Shown in pieces: positions 13,198 through 25,384 of a stretch of DNA of 64,000 nt. The stretch is from contig CP053160.1 of assembly GCA_014607495.2 (NCBI GenBank), positions 10,478,001 to 10,542,000 of the forward strand, read 5' to 3'. The notes beneath the pieces were generated by a model. That model saw only the letters and a program-made list of their open reading frames with translations, did no database searches and was not told the origin of the DNA. The position numbers were made by a program, and so were the translations under genes. The DNA is from Carposina sasakii (taxonomy: Eukaryota; Arthropoda; Insecta; Lepidoptera; Carposinidae). Each line of letters starts with the position of its first letter. Position 1 is the first letter of the stretch.

Positions 13198-14534
13198 TCG
13201 TTATAGGTACTGTTGTTTTCAACAAACCAGCGCATATTATAGAAGACATCATAATTAAGTGCAGTAATCCCAATAGTAATCCCTAGAAATTGCTTGCAAG
13301 GGGAAGATAGGGCAAGCTCATCAAAACCTCATTAGATATTCATACTCATACTTATTACAAGTTGAAATAATTAGTTTCTTAGTAATAAATTAAGAGACTT
13401 CAAAAATTAAAGGGTTATCTACCCAAGGTGATACTGTGAATCAGATTAGACATTGCTATTGATCATAATCGGGCTTTATGTCCTTCGCAACTACACTAAT
13501 TATACTTTTCAAGACTCACTTAAAATGCAGACATCGTAGCTACTTTATAGTCTGCACCGCTGACAGGATAGGACATTTATAACGATTTAGATGCTCTAAT
13601 ATTGAGTCATCCTTAAAACATATACTAACTATTTTACTTTCGATTGCCCACCGTAAATTAGATTTCGTATATAAACTAATTGTTATTTATAGGAGCCCTG
13701 CGAGATTTGATTAAGATTTAATGCGAGGGACAGAAACCAATGAAGGTTTTGGAATAATGACTCATTCGTGGAGTATTGGAAGGACGCCAGGGTAAGTCAT
13801 CGGAGAACGATGTACGGACACGATCTCTTTATTCACATGATATCAAAGACAGATCAATTCGACGCTTACAAAAGAAACTTGCACTGACAGGTTTATCTAG
13901 AAACTAGATTCATCAATCTTTTGAAAGTGTGAAACTCAAAACGTTGCTATTTTCAAGGAAACCGCTTGGACCAATCGAGATGAGTGCTAAATGAAAGCTC
14001 TGTGACAAAACAAGTGAAGATATGATAAGAAAACTTTCCCAGATAACTTTATGAAGGATACCCTAATATCTTTAAGAACCGCGGGTTTTAAGAATTTGTT
14101 TTGAATGAATTAAGTATCAAATCATAACTCCGCAAATCGATTGCCTTAACTATAATACTTTCACGAAATAGGTTGGTAGGTATTTCATAGGGTTTGACAT
14201 GGATCTGACAAGGATTCACTACTAAAACTTGCTAGAATATTCAACTGTCAATTATCTTTACTTTAAGTAGAAAATTGTATCTCAGAGTTGTATTGATCGG
14301 GGAGGTCAATAGACGATACGCTGAGATTATTTACACATTGGATAGCGTAGTTGAACACCAGTAAAATTAACCAGTCAAACTAAATTTATTGTACTTGCAT
14401 GTTCTTCGAAATGATTTTTCATAATTAAATTAGTCGATCGATGGTTTGACTAAATACCTATAGCTGTAAGGTTTGAAAAAATTATTCATTTATTTAACAT
14501 AATTAACATGTAATATAATTTGATGATTCGATGA
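13198..14534. other. Gene-free AT-rich interval
   Basis: I see no gene, RNA or repeat with support here. Confidence 0.45.
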
Positions 14535-15515
14535 CTTCCAGCCTCCCGAACAAGCCGGTTTCCGAAAAGGGTTTAGTACCATAGATCATATCCACACGCT
14601 ACGGCAGATTATACAAAAAACGGAAGAGTATAATCGGCCACTATGCCTAGCGTTCGTGGACTATGAGAAGGCCTTTGATTTCGAGATGGGCAGTGTTGCG
14701 GTCTCTCCAGCGGTGCATATTGACCATCCGAAGTGCTGAAGTGTTTATACAGCAATGCCACCATGTCGGTAAGTACAGGAGCGGAGCACTGAACCAATTT
14801 CTCCGAAGCTCTTCACCAATGCAAACTTTAAGCTTCTCGAATGGAAAGGACTCGGCATCAATATATGGCGAATACATCATCACCTTCGGTTCGCAGACGA
14901 CATCGTGGTCATGGCAGAATCGCTTCTAAGCACAATGCTTCTTCGAACATGATTTTGTCGAACGTCCATGTACCGCCCATACTGGTTGGGAGCTCGATGC
15001 TTGAAGTTGTTGACGAGTATGTTACCTGGGACAGACGGTCAAACGTAACTTTGAGAAGGAGGTAACTCGGCGAATCCAACTCGGCTGGGCAGCGTTCGGG
15101 AACTACGAAGCTTATTTGTGTCCAAGATACCCCAGTCCTTAAAGACGAAGGTATTCAACCAGTGCGTGCTGCCGGTGATGACCTACGGTGCCGAGACGTG
15201 GTCTCTAACTATGTGCCTCATAAAAAAAATCGCACAGCGAGCGATGGAGAGAGCTATGCTTATCTCTCTCGAATCAGAATTGTACAAAGATTAGCTGAAC
15301 GGTTGAAGTGGCAATATAGCTCGAAGAACTATTGGAGTCGGAAAGTTCTAGATTACCACGTATCGGCAAGCGCAGCGTGGGAAGGCCACCCACGAGGTGG
15401 ACGGATGACCTGGTCAAGGTTGCGGGCGTCGGTTGGATGCAGGCTGCTTCCGACCGGTCGGAGTGGAGGTTGTTAGGCCTATCCAACAGTGGACTTCTCA
15501 GGGCTGTAAATGTAA
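14535..15515 (+). pseudogene. RTE-like LINE reverse transcriptase remnant
   Basis: A decayed reverse transcriptase of a non-LTR retrotransposon. Frame by frame it reads 'EQAGFRKGF' followed by 'AFVDYEKAFD' (RT motif A, about 14540-14690), then 'LRFADDIVVMAESL' with the catalytic FADD at 14890-14901, then 'FNQCVLPVMTYGAETWS' near 15150-15205, and 'RPRIGKRSVGRPPTRWTDDL' with 'GWMQAASDRSEWR' near the end (15355-15470). It ends with a 'TATCCAACAGTGGA'-type tail typical of RTE elements. The parts lie in different frames and a piece between motif A and FADD is missing, so it cannot make a working enzyme. The family assignment rests on motif order and my memory of insect RTE proteins. Confidence 0.8.
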
Positions 15516-17130
15516 TATAATTTTTATCCAACTTGATTGAACGATTGATTTACCTTATCATAGGTCTTCTTTTTTTTTTATTGGACTTATGACATGACGT
15601 ATAAGAGATTTTAAACAAAATGAATTATTTAACTATAGACAATTTGTTAGTAAATCGTACATGCATAGAACTTAGAAATGAAAATTTTGCAAAATTCTCA
15701 GATTAACAATACAATTTCTTTAACAAATAAAATAATCTACATTCCACCATACATTTCTTTAAATTGTTTATTGTTCTATTCACAGTTTTGACGAAAAGAA
15801 CGGTAGTAAGATGACCCAACGCTATGCTTAGCATTCACAGTTCACACCTAGCAAAACAACGATTATCTTAGAATTTATAATACGAATAACAAAGAGCTAG
15901 AAGCTATGTCTATCGTACCTATCTACATACCAAGATAAGTACTGTATATCACATACATCATTCATACTAGACAATTTATAATCGAGTATTATGAACATAC
16001 GGTCTAGAAACACATACTACTAAACATAATGATTCCTGATAAAAATCAAAATTAATGGCTTAATCAAATAAGATAAATATTTTCAGGAAAATATCACGCA
16101 CGACATAAAAACAAACAAAAACCGAGGAAAAATTAGAAAGAAAATGCAGAAATAGCAGCAAGCAATTGACGAAGACATAAAAACTATTAAACAAACGTTA
16201 CACATGTCCTAGTATAATCGACAAAATGACATTTTAAAACGAGTACTTACCTACTTTACAACTAGTTAGACGAAGATTGTTCTTCTGAATGATCATCATA
16301 AAGTTCAAGGATTTAAATATTTTTTACCTCTTCTGTTTCTAGTCTTTTTGAACACAAATACGAATAAAACATGTGATTCTATTACAGCGTATTCAATGGG
16401 ATATCAAATTACTCATACACGATTTGACCGAACGTGTGGTCTTCGCCCTATAAGATTTCCAAATTCTACAAACAGTACTTTCTCAGGTTAAATATACTGT
16501 TTCTGGTCAGTTGGGTAACTGCATACATTGACATGTGAATTGTAAGTGCGATACTGCAACACTGGTTCCGTTACTTTCGAGTCTACCAGGCCAGCAGGCG
16601 ACTGTAGGAGGTACCGCTAGATGCTAAGGACGGAAAATTATAACTGTATCCAGCCATTATTTCTACTTGCCTGGTAGCGACACATTTGTCTCTTAACATA
16701 CTCTTAAGTCTTAATTATTATGTGGTACATGACCATTATATCAACAAGGATAATTACAGGTTCCGTGAGGAAAGTTATAAAGTATGCAAATATTTGTACC
16801 TATATTATATTAGGGGAACGAAAATACATGTTTTGTCCAATAAATTGTTTGATAATTTTACTAATATTGGTGCAAGCAATGTTTCACGCCAATTCTGTAT
16901 TACGAGTATCATATTGCGTTATTGAATATCAAAAACAAAAATTACACGACATTCATGAGTGAGTATAATGCAATTTCTCACGATATCAATATGAGAGGCT
17001 ATATATATTGAGGAGATATATTTTATTTGTATTTTACGCAGTGCAACAGCACCATTTTTAAAAGATTCCCAACATATTTTTGAAAATACAATACACGTCG
17101 CCAAAACAGTAACAGATATACAAACAAAAA
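15516..17130. other. Gene-free AT-rich interval
   Basis: No supported gene. Two overlapping 80-codon frames at 16686-16962 are AT-driven. This stretch would be intronic or intergenic if the candidate first exon at 17137 is real. Confidence 0.45.
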
Positions 17131-17136
17131 ACTTAC

Positions 17137-17480
17137 CTCCTGGCACAGCAGCGAACGAATAATTTTAGCAGCGAGAAATCTTCGATACAGTCTCGGCTAT
17201 GTACTAGTAGATCTCATCAAAACTCACTCACACAAAAATGCGCAGAAGAGGATGAAAATTTCAAAATAACTGCACTAAAATTAGCTAACATATACGATAA
17301 CGTGAAAGAAAGAGGCCCAGAGCGACCAAAACACGACAAACACGATCGTCGAGCGCGACGTCCCAACGTGAACAAAACAGAGCGCGAACAGCTTGTTGAG
17401 TCGGGCTTGTCAACAAACAAAGAGGGCTCGGCCATGAGTGCGCAGGCGCACAACGCTACTCACACACACGCCTAGAACGC
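17137..17480 (-). promoter_or_regulatory. Candidate promoter and non-coding first exon of a minus-strand gene
   Basis: On the minus strand the sequence 'GTGCCAGGAG|GTAAGTTTT' gives a strong splice donor (exon end 17137, GT at 17136-17135). Upstream of it, 17217-17480 is unusually CpG-rich for this window and holds a palindromic 'TGCGCCTGCGCA' site, like NRF-1/Ewg sites found near insect transcription starts. No long frame runs into the donor in a credible way, so the exon would be a 5' untranslated exon whose partners lie at lower coordinates, perhaps outside the window. I found no matching coding exon. Moderate-to-low certainty. Confidence 0.35.
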
Positions 17481-18974
17481 GTGTGAATGAAAAACCAAAA
17501 CACCAACTAGACTGCTCCTAATACTATTTTTATATCGATGTTTAATTTCGCAACAAAATACTCGTGTTGCGGTACAACGCACTTTCATACAGTTCAAATA
17601 CTACGTAGTTTCAATTGCAAGGGCGTTTCAGCTGTAAAATATCGCTTGGTCGTACCCGCATCGTGCATACGACGTCGACATCAAAACAATAATAGTGTTA
17701 TCGCGGGCTGCTTATCAGCTCGCAATATAACACAATTTGCATGCGATACGGACGGACATACTTGACTTATCGGCAACAGCTGATTGAAGTTCCAAACCAT
17801 AAATATTCCAAGTCGTGAAAGGTCACAATTTAACCACTTACGTTAGACACGCGAAGCATAAATACATGTTCAGCCCTGAACCTGAAATGCGTATGAAAGA
17901 TATTCTAAGCACGTTCGCCGCCCACATACTTAGGAGACTGTCTAAAAATGAAATAATCCAACATTTGGTACGCAGTAGCTTTTCTCACGTGTGTTAGAGT
18001 ATGTAGCACTAGCTAGACGCTAACTCGCGCTAACGTCGAAACAAACAAAATATAACTCAATTATGTCCGAACGAGCGTGATGGGAGAAACCAAAAAATTT
18101 GAAATAATTGAGCGGATTTTCATATTCACTTTCATTGTACTAAAATAAAAAATTGGATTCTTGGATTCAGATTTCACTACTAGTCAACCGTGCCGTGGTT
18201 GATAAATAAAATAAGCAAAATACAATATTTGATCGAACATGTATCAGTAACCGAAGATATTAAAAGGAAATTTTTAGATATTTATATCTATGAGAATATT
18301 TTTAAGAGTCTTGCATATCGAACACTAAAATGGTTTCCAGTAATATTACCTTCTATTAAATTGTTGTATCCAAAAATAAAAACCGGAGAATTTATAGAAA
18401 TTCAGTAGATACCTAACTCATAAAGTAAAATGTGTAAGTATATTTGTAAAAATATTCATTTATCTCCTCTGCAAGACACTACTTTGAAATCATCATTCAT
18501 TTACAGGTAGAAAGTTCAAGTGTAAATCTAATTAAAGGGTGATAATAAGCAAGTTCGACGAGGCCATTCCATTGGGTGTAAGATGTTACGAAATGTCTTT
18601 TTCAACATCCACAAAGAAAATCAAGGCTCTGACATTAAATGAATCAGCGTAGCGACAGAGACCCGAAAAAAAACCAAACACGTTGACGTGCATCAGACAG
18701 AGTTTGGGCAAAAAACCGAATCGTATTATTAGCAAAAGAATAAACAGAAAAAACCTTAAAGTGACCGAGTTCTGCAAAACAAGCTAAACTAGCATTCACA
18801 CAGAGTGACATTATAATAATAAACATATAAATTATAAATATTCCAGAACTTGAGGAACAAAGAGACGGAATTTGAATTTTAAATAATCCTTTAAGCAGAA
18901 ATGGCTCTAGACAGAACGGAAGCGGAAAAGACTGATATATTCTTAAGTTATTATTTTAAGGCGATATGGAATGT
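17481..18974. other. Gene-free interval; 17.5-17.8 kb CpG-rich
   Basis: The first 300 bases remain CpG-rich and may be flanking promoter DNA. The rest is AT-rich without supported genes. A 75-codon frame at 17538-17765 starts 'MFNFATKYSCC' and has no recognisable domain. Confidence 0.4.
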
Positions 18975-19375
18975 TGTGTCGGCAGTGTAGAATAGAGCAC
19001 TACCCCATGTCTGCTAGTGGGTATCGTAAGAGGCGATTAAGGGTTTCTGGAAGGTGGGCAGCAGCGCCTCCCATGAGGACAACATAGTTCCAAAATCACA
19101 TTGCGGTTACCCACCCGACTGCCCAGCGTGGTAACTATGGGCAAAAAACTTCCTATGGCAGTAGCTTTGTAGCGTGCCTGGAGGCCATGTCCAGCAGTGG
19201 ATTGCAATATAGACTGATGTGTATTTGAAGACGCTATACTTTGCTTCGCATACGGTTGTGTGGCCCCAATCAGACGTTCATATGTGCCTTGACCCGTATG
19301 TATCTGGTGGTAAGATCGAGCCCCTCGCACGCGAACCAGCGATAACTATTGTATGTATGTAAACATTTTAACTAT
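18975..19375 (+). repeat. LINE-derived fragment
   Basis: Contains 'GTCGTAAGAGGCGA'-like sequence ('ATCGTAAGAGGCGATTAAGG' near 19025) and further on 'GGCCATGTCCAGCAGTGGAT' with 'TATAGACTGATG', which I know as 3'-end wording of lepidopteran RTE-type LINEs. It ends in a short (TATG)n tract. The 97-codon minus-strand frame over it (19037-19330) is an artefact of the repeat. Confidence 0.6.
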
Positions 19376-20725
19376 GCGTTAAATCTAACTATGTGTTAGG
19401 CACGTTCTCATTCGTCTTTGTATGAGATGAGATAAAGAATAGATGGTCACATTTTGTCACCAAAAGAATGTAATGATGATGATCAGTTAAATTGCATTTT
19501 GCTGATGTGATTTTTTAATCAAGGATAGCTGAGAGATATAAAGAAATAAACTAATGTATGACTAGAAAGAAAAAAGAACCAAAAATAATATTAGTTATAG
19601 ACTACATCGTTTAAATTAGTAGGAAAAGATTGAAAATATTCAATTTCTATGGATACATACCATTTAGGCCTAGTAATGGGGGCAAATATAAGACACTGCA
19701 AATGTGGACAATATAGCTCATGCCAGCATGAACTAAACAAGCAAATGATAAAGTTTTTTGGCAACAGTAGGCTACAGTCTGTTTTCGAAACCACGCGAAA
19801 TTGGTTTGGAAAAGTTTAGGTTAACACTCAGAGGAGGTCAACGGAAAAAGTAATTTCACCGAAGTAATTTCTACATCAATATAACTAAGGTATAAATATC
19901 CAGAGTTGGCTTATAGTCATATGTATAACCAATTTCGTAATTTGTGATGAATTTTGTAAAATTTTGTAACATGAATTTTCTGTCGCGATAGTTCACTTGA
20001 AATAAACTCCGACGGGCTGAGAGCCTCTTGAAATTGTCGTTACTACTCGTATGAGTATACAACTATATTTTTATTAGAAGCCTCTACAACATCACTATGT
20101 TACAAAAATATAAGCCCTATAAAAAAATTCACGAAACCTCATAACTCCGAGATATGATTAATGTCTTAAAAGAGGTTATGTAGGATAGATAAGGTCCTCC
20201 TGGTGGATTTCATGTTGACGATGTTTTAATGGAGGCAGCTGATCAAATCGCCCTTTTTGTGGCCGTTTATGGCATTGCCAATTTTCTCAAGATTATACTT
20301 TCTAGTTACAAAAAGTAGGGAGATAGAAGTAATTAATCTACGTCGGTTAATACAATAATTTATTACATAAAGTATGTTTTTGGTTTCATAAAGTAGTTTA
20401 TTACATTCTAAGTGGCTTGATGAAATGAAGTCAACTAAATGTGTTTGGAACATTTTTTCGTATATTTAGTCTTTAATATTGATTTGATTTGTGATCTTGA
20501 TCTTACAGAAATTTCAATCTAGGTTAGACATAAACGAAATGTTTAACAAAATTATCAGAAAAATTGCTGGTTGTCGTATAGATGAAGCGATGTTGGTATT
20601 ATAAATGTCTATTGATCGAAATATAATGAGAAATACGAAATCACGATAGATTCGAGAAGTTTATAATTTTTTATTTATTTAACATTTTCATTTGTACATT
20701 AATATTACAATTTGCCACTCACGTA
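19376..20725. other. Gene-free interval
   Basis: No gene, RNA or repeat with support. Several 60-75 codon minus-strand frames (19591, 19871, 20226) are AT-driven. Confidence 0.45.
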
Positions 20726-20729
20726 GTCC

Positions 20730-21000
20730 TTATTGGTCTGTCTGGAGTGGCGAGATCGTTCCGTTTACATAGTACTTTTTCAATAGATGTAGGTTTTTTC
20801 TAGGCGACTGTACAAAGTCTCTAATTAGTTCGGCAGGCATTTCGTTGATTATATCCGGTAGCATATACTCCCATGTGCGTGTACCATATACATTGTTATA
20901 TTTTGGCAGGCTAAATGTTTTTGTATAGGTCAGCGTTCTCATACACGTTGGTCTAACTTTTAATTCTAGACAATTTAAATTAGGATATTCCTCACTTATA
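20730..21000 (-). pseudogene. Possible LINE reverse transcriptase C-terminal remnant
   Basis: A frame running from about 21000 down to 20730 reads '...KYNNVYGTRTWEYMLPDIIN' then 'EMPAELIRDF', followed by a lysine-rich end 'KNLHLLKKYYVNG'. The pattern of an aromatic-rich segment, then 'LP..I...P' and a basic helix resembles the C-terminus of jockey/CR1-like LINE ORF2 proteins. I see no reverse transcriptase core beside it. It could instead be an unrelated exon. Similarity is judged from memory only. Confidence 0.35.
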
Positions 21001-21172
21001 ATTGCAAAAAATAAAGTAAAAATAAAAAGTAACAGTTTTATTTGGATATTTTGTCATGTTTTTTTTTTACCTAACCTATCCACAAAATTAGGAGTTCGTA
21101 ATCCACCAACTCATGAGGAGAAAATACCTATAGAAGTCAGATAAGGACTAGTCTATCCTAAAAAAACTAATC

Positions 21173-21310
21173 TTTTTTTATTGACACACACACTACACAT
21201 TAAGATCCCTAAGGTCTTGTGTCGTGGGTACTAAGCAACGGTATATAAATACATAGATAAGTATAGAATATCAATATTTGCACCTACCGGGATTCGAATT
21301 TAAACAAATT
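21173..21310 (-). repeat. tRNA-derived SINE, 5'-truncated copy
   Basis: Same family as 44282-44518. On the minus strand it starts in the B-box region (reverse of 'CCGGGATTCGAAT'), passes 'CCGTTGCTTAGTACCCACGA' and ends in an A-rich tail (plus-strand 'TTTTTTT' at 21173-21179). The A-box part is missing. Confidence 0.7.
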
Positions 21311-21677
21311 CTCCTGTCATTAGCACAAGAATTATTCTCTATATTTTTTTTATTATTCCATCGATAAAAAAACTCCGTCTGGGCTTGGCTTATCTATCAC
21401 AGATTTAGGTACTTGTCGATGAAATATACCCTGAATGTAAACACGAAGGAAATTAATAACAGAGGTTACAAGTATTCATTTGTGAGATACTCAATAGTAG
21501 GTATTCTTAGCCTGAGTGGTAGGTTCTACTAAAAATACGATCTTTCGTAGTTTTTTTTTCATAAGCCATTTCTCCAATCCTTGATCCTTCGGTTGACCGT
21601 CCATCTCTTCAGGTTTCATGGATATCTCGTAAATAGATGCTTTTGTTGATATGTGATTTTAAAAAATGTTTAAAGAT

Positions 21678-21777
21678 ATGGTCAAATTCGTCATCCGAGT
21701 AAATGGCCCGGTAGCTCAGTTGGTTAGAGCGAAGCACGCTATGCGAGAGGTCGTGAGTGCAAGCCTCACTCGGCTTA
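21678..21777 (+). repeat. tRNA-like repeat, copy 1
   Basis: A perfect pol III A box 'TAGCTCAGTTGG' and a T-arm-like stem 'GTGAG...CTCAC' with a 7-base loop, but a degenerate B box (AGTGCAAGCC), no clean anticodon stem and a poor acceptor stem. The upstream block 'AAATTCGTCATCCGAGTAA' is shared with the copy at 28609, which argues for a mobile tRNA-like element rather than a tRNA gene. Confidence 0.55.
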
Positions 21778-22936
21778 ATATTATTCATTTCTTATTATCA
21801 TCATAGTGTCAAAGAAGCAATTTCTCATTACCCAATAATCCAATTACGTCCTACACTTATATTTTTCGAGTGTAGGTATGTCATATTTATTTAGCATGCT
21901 CTAGCTAGTCTTTTCCCATTTGAGCTTGAGAGGTCAAATTCGTCTCAGTCATGAGAGGACGCTGGGCAAAATTTTTACACACACGTTTTTTGTTCCTTAA
22001 AAATAAATGATTGTTTATAATGATGATGATCATAGACAATTAAAGCACCAGTGTCACAGTAGGTTCTCAGAGTTTTCTCATTGGACTGTCCTATGACGTC
22101 CTACGCTTATTTTTTTCACATACCCAACCTACCTAGGGCCGAGCTTATGGAGGTAAATAAAAGAACAATCGATAGAGGACGTCACGCGAACCAAACACGT
22201 TCCAAATACCTACAGGACATATTTACACAAACATATACGAGTTGTTTAACGAAAGAAATTCCAATAATTCTCTCTCAGAAAGTGGTATAGCATTTTGATA
22301 AAGAATTATTAAAGAATAGAATAGAATATAGAATATTTATTTCTGCAAGAAAAGTGGTGCATACATAAAGATGTTATCATTTAAAATAATTGTATATGAA
22401 TATCAATATAGGTAAATTGAATGTATTTTAATAAGGTTTTCCATGTGACGTTAATTTATACTGTATTTATACAGGGTGTTAGTGACACTGACAAGTCGCT
22501 TAGTTGGTATGCTAATCGTTGACTCAGAGTTTAATCACATTCAACCATTCAAAAAATTCAAATATGCCAAAGAAAACAAAGCACTAGACTCTGTTTCATA
22601 GAATAACCCTATGCCTGATTTAAAACTAATATGTTTCGTATAAAATAACACAGATAAATTTAATCATACACATAGTAAATAGCGCCATCATTCAAAGAGA
22701 TTATTTGGTGGAAAATACTCAACAAACTCTCATCCGAGTGCCTTTGAGGGAAAAGGTACTGAACACTAAGGTTCTACGATAATCTCACTACTGTGCGAGC
22801 GCAGAGAGCGTGTTATATTTTCACAGAACCAAGTATGTATGTAATATGACTTTGAATTGTATATATTTGCAAATGTCGCTTGCTGTTTAGTGAAACGTGG
22901 AACACGAAATAATAAGATACATACATAGATAATAAA
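21778..22936. other. Non-coding interval with simple repeats
   Basis: Holds an (AATAG)n-like tract at 22312-22345 followed by 'TATTTATTTCTGCAAGAAAA', and a 'TACAGGGTGTTAGTGACA' fragment at 22471, both of types seen at the ends of lepidopteran repeats. No supported gene. Confidence 0.4.
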
Positions 22937-23468
22937 TTGAGTATGGCGATATTTTTGACAAAATCATTTTTTTCTTGAAGCAATTTTTCCATTCGCAAAT
23001 TGTTATTTTCTCAATAGTAATAATTCCATTCGTAAAATTGAACAATCTTGATAATTCCAAATATATAGCTTATTACAATCATACAGGCACGCTGGTGAAG
23101 AATCCAAATAAAACAAACCAGGAATTCGCTGGTCATATTCAGGTACCAAATGTCGTACTAAGTTCCTAACTGAACTTTGAATAAAAGAGATAATATTTAT
23201 AATATAAACCTAGGCAGTTCAAAGTTCAAAGCTGTACCGAAAGGAAGTTATTTTTCAAATATATCGAAAAGACTAATAGATATTATGTATCAAGATTAAA
23301 TATTGGTAAAGTATGCGTATGGAATAATCTCATCTGGTAAAAAGCGATATCAATAAATTAAACTTTAGCAAAATCCGCGAAATAAAACAAAAACTTTGGT
23401 GAATTTCGCGAATGGAAAAATTTGCTTCAAGAAAAAAATGATTTTGTCAAAAAGTTCGCCATTCTCAA
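22937..23468. mobile_element. Inverted-repeat element with about 65-bp ends
   Basis: The left end reads 'TTGAGTATGGCGATATTTTT' and the right end, reverse-complemented, 'TTGAGAATGGCGAACTTTTT'. Both continue through 'GACAAAATCATTTTTTTCTT' and 'GAAGC' before diverging. Both ends are flanked by TAAA (22933-22936 and 23469-23472), a plausible 4-bp target duplication. The interior (about 400 bp) has only a 64-codon frame with no motif. Confidence 0.6.
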
Positions 23469-24550
23469 TAAATTGAATGCATTAATTAAACTGAATATAA
23501 AGTTAAATTACCTACATACGTCTAGATATTTATGGAAAATTGGATAGTACCAAGATAACTAAATAGACTTATATTTTCATAATATTTGTGCAAATTCAAG
23601 GTCACACAAGGGTGCACTATCACTAAAATAGTATTATTCATACTATTTTATGATAACAAGAGAAATGTTCATACTAATCCATCAAAGTATCTTTTTAGCA
23701 ATCCTTCCATACCCATTACACATACATAACACTGTAACAGGTACATTTATAGGTATTAAATATCTATCTACATATTTGGTACGTTCCTAGTTATATTATC
23801 TTTACCTACATAAAGTGTATTTTTTTTAAATATAGGTAGGTGTTACTGTACGGCTGCTACCTACTACGTTTTCTAATTAAAAATTTCATAAACTTTTTAG
23901 TTGTTTTTTAAATTAAGAAATCCGCAAAAAATACTCGGTCCTATACTCGGCAAAACTAAAAACATTATTTCACTTACCAAACTGAATCGGCGGATAATTT
24001 TTTATAAATTCACAAAACCCGGGAGCCACAAAAATATAAACAATGGATGCGTTATATTGAGCAAGGTTCGACGGACAGGGGTCGCTGCAGCGCGCTGGCG
24101 TGTTCAGTACTGACTGTGAATGCATGCCACCGAATGCACCCCGGCAAAGTACATCGATGCATCGACTAAGACGAAACTAGGGTGGAGGAGGCTAGACGGC
24201 TAGACAAGCATAGGTTAACAGGAAATAGGTACCTAATTTTTACGATAACGCTGTTAGGTATAGGAGAAAACAGCAAACATTGTCGTGTGCTATCGCATCT
24301 TACAAACCCTTTATAAGACAAGAGAAAAACAAAAATAATTCAAATAATGTAGGTGATGTATGACTAAATAAAGATAATAGATGTCTCAATTTCTCATAAA
24401 CATACTAACTACTCGGGCGAATTATTTATATGAAATCCTATGCCAACCTACGGAATCAAAATAACTTACGGATCTTGATGATAAGTACCTGCTACCTATG
24501 GAAACATCCATAGTCTCACCATCACCAATCATACTATTACATAAGATGTT
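23469..24550. other. Gene-free AT-rich interval
   Basis: No supported gene. A 70-codon frame at 23901-24113 is basic but has no recognisable domain. Confidence 0.45.
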
Positions 24551-24558
24551 ACTTCTTC

Positions 24559-24906
24559 GGGCTTCCAATTCCAAAATGGTGCGGGATCCCGCAATACCGA
24601 GATCTCGGATTACGGGCGCGGGATTTGCGGGACTGAAAAATAGATTTGTTTTGTTTTGATTTGTTTTTTATTCAGTATTTGTTACTGTTTTTGTGAAGAA
24701 AGGTAATTTGATTGATCTCATATTATTAATAGTAATATGTACGTAAATAAATGTGGAGTTGATTAATTCATTGTTCTATTTGCCTTATATAACTGTGAAT
24801 ATTTTCAATATGCGGGATCTCGCAAATACCGAGATCCCGCGGGATTAAAAAATAGTAGTCCCGTCAATACCGAGATTGAATTCATGTTGCGGGATTGGAA
24901 GCCCTA
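24559..24906. mobile_element. hAT-like MITE, 348 bp
   Basis: Left end 'GGGCTTCCAATTCC' and right end 'GGGATTGGAAGCCCTA' are inverted copies, with further 'GCGGGAT' and 'ACCGAGAT' motifs repeated inside. Flanks are ACTTCTTC (24551-24558) and AGTTCTTC (24907-24914), an 8-bp duplication with one mismatch, as expected for hAT insertions. The left end seems to have lost a terminal TA. Confidence 0.65.
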
Positions 24907-25037
24907 AGTTCTTCCCTTTGTACCCCATCCATTTCTCTCAATTCCACGTCAAAATTTTTTTTTACCTACACAAGGTAAATAATTATGTATGGCTTGTCTG
25001 ATGAGATTGACCCCAGTAAAATTTGTTTAAACTAATT

Positions 25038-25180
25038 ATGGGCAGGATGGCTGTACTGCCACATCCAGTGGACATTCCACCAACGTCCTGCTATCAGACA
25101 GACCAAATTCGATCGCCCCGTGGTGTCAACGTCCCGAACAGAGCGATGACCGGGGGAAGCGCACCTAAAGTTTATAACAG
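25038..25180 (+). CDS. Candidate coding exon, 47 codons, product unknown
   Basis: An ATG at 25038 opens a 47-codon frame that begins 'MGRMAVLPHPVDIPPTSCYQ' and ends at 'GGSAPKVYN' plus two bases, directly before a possible splice donor (AACAG|GTATTA, GT at 25181). The frame is much richer in G and C than the sequence on either side and uses varied codons, which is why it stands out. An alternative is an acceptor at 25045 (GGGCAG|GATGG) with the exon internal to a gene. I do not recognise the protein and see no partner exon nearby. It could also be a piece of an unknown transposon. Confidence 0.25.
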
Positions 25181-25384
25181 GTATTAGGTATCAATAAACG
25201 GATACTAAGCCGTTTTAAAATAACATAAGTAGCCGCCGGTTCTGTATAATGTCTTTACATCACGAACAAATACGGACATAGCCATAAAATATACAAAGAC
25301 AAAACATACAAGTATCAGTCAATATACAGTACTTTGACAGTATGGTAAAAAGAAGAATGACAAACTAAATAAACACAAAACATG

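Noticed and set aside
17217..17453. 78-codon minus-strand frame in the CpG-rich block
   Set aside because: It ends before the splice donor and is open because of composition; more likely leader sequence.
19037..19330. 97-codon minus-strand frame
   Set aside because: It is the antisense of a LINE-derived repeat.
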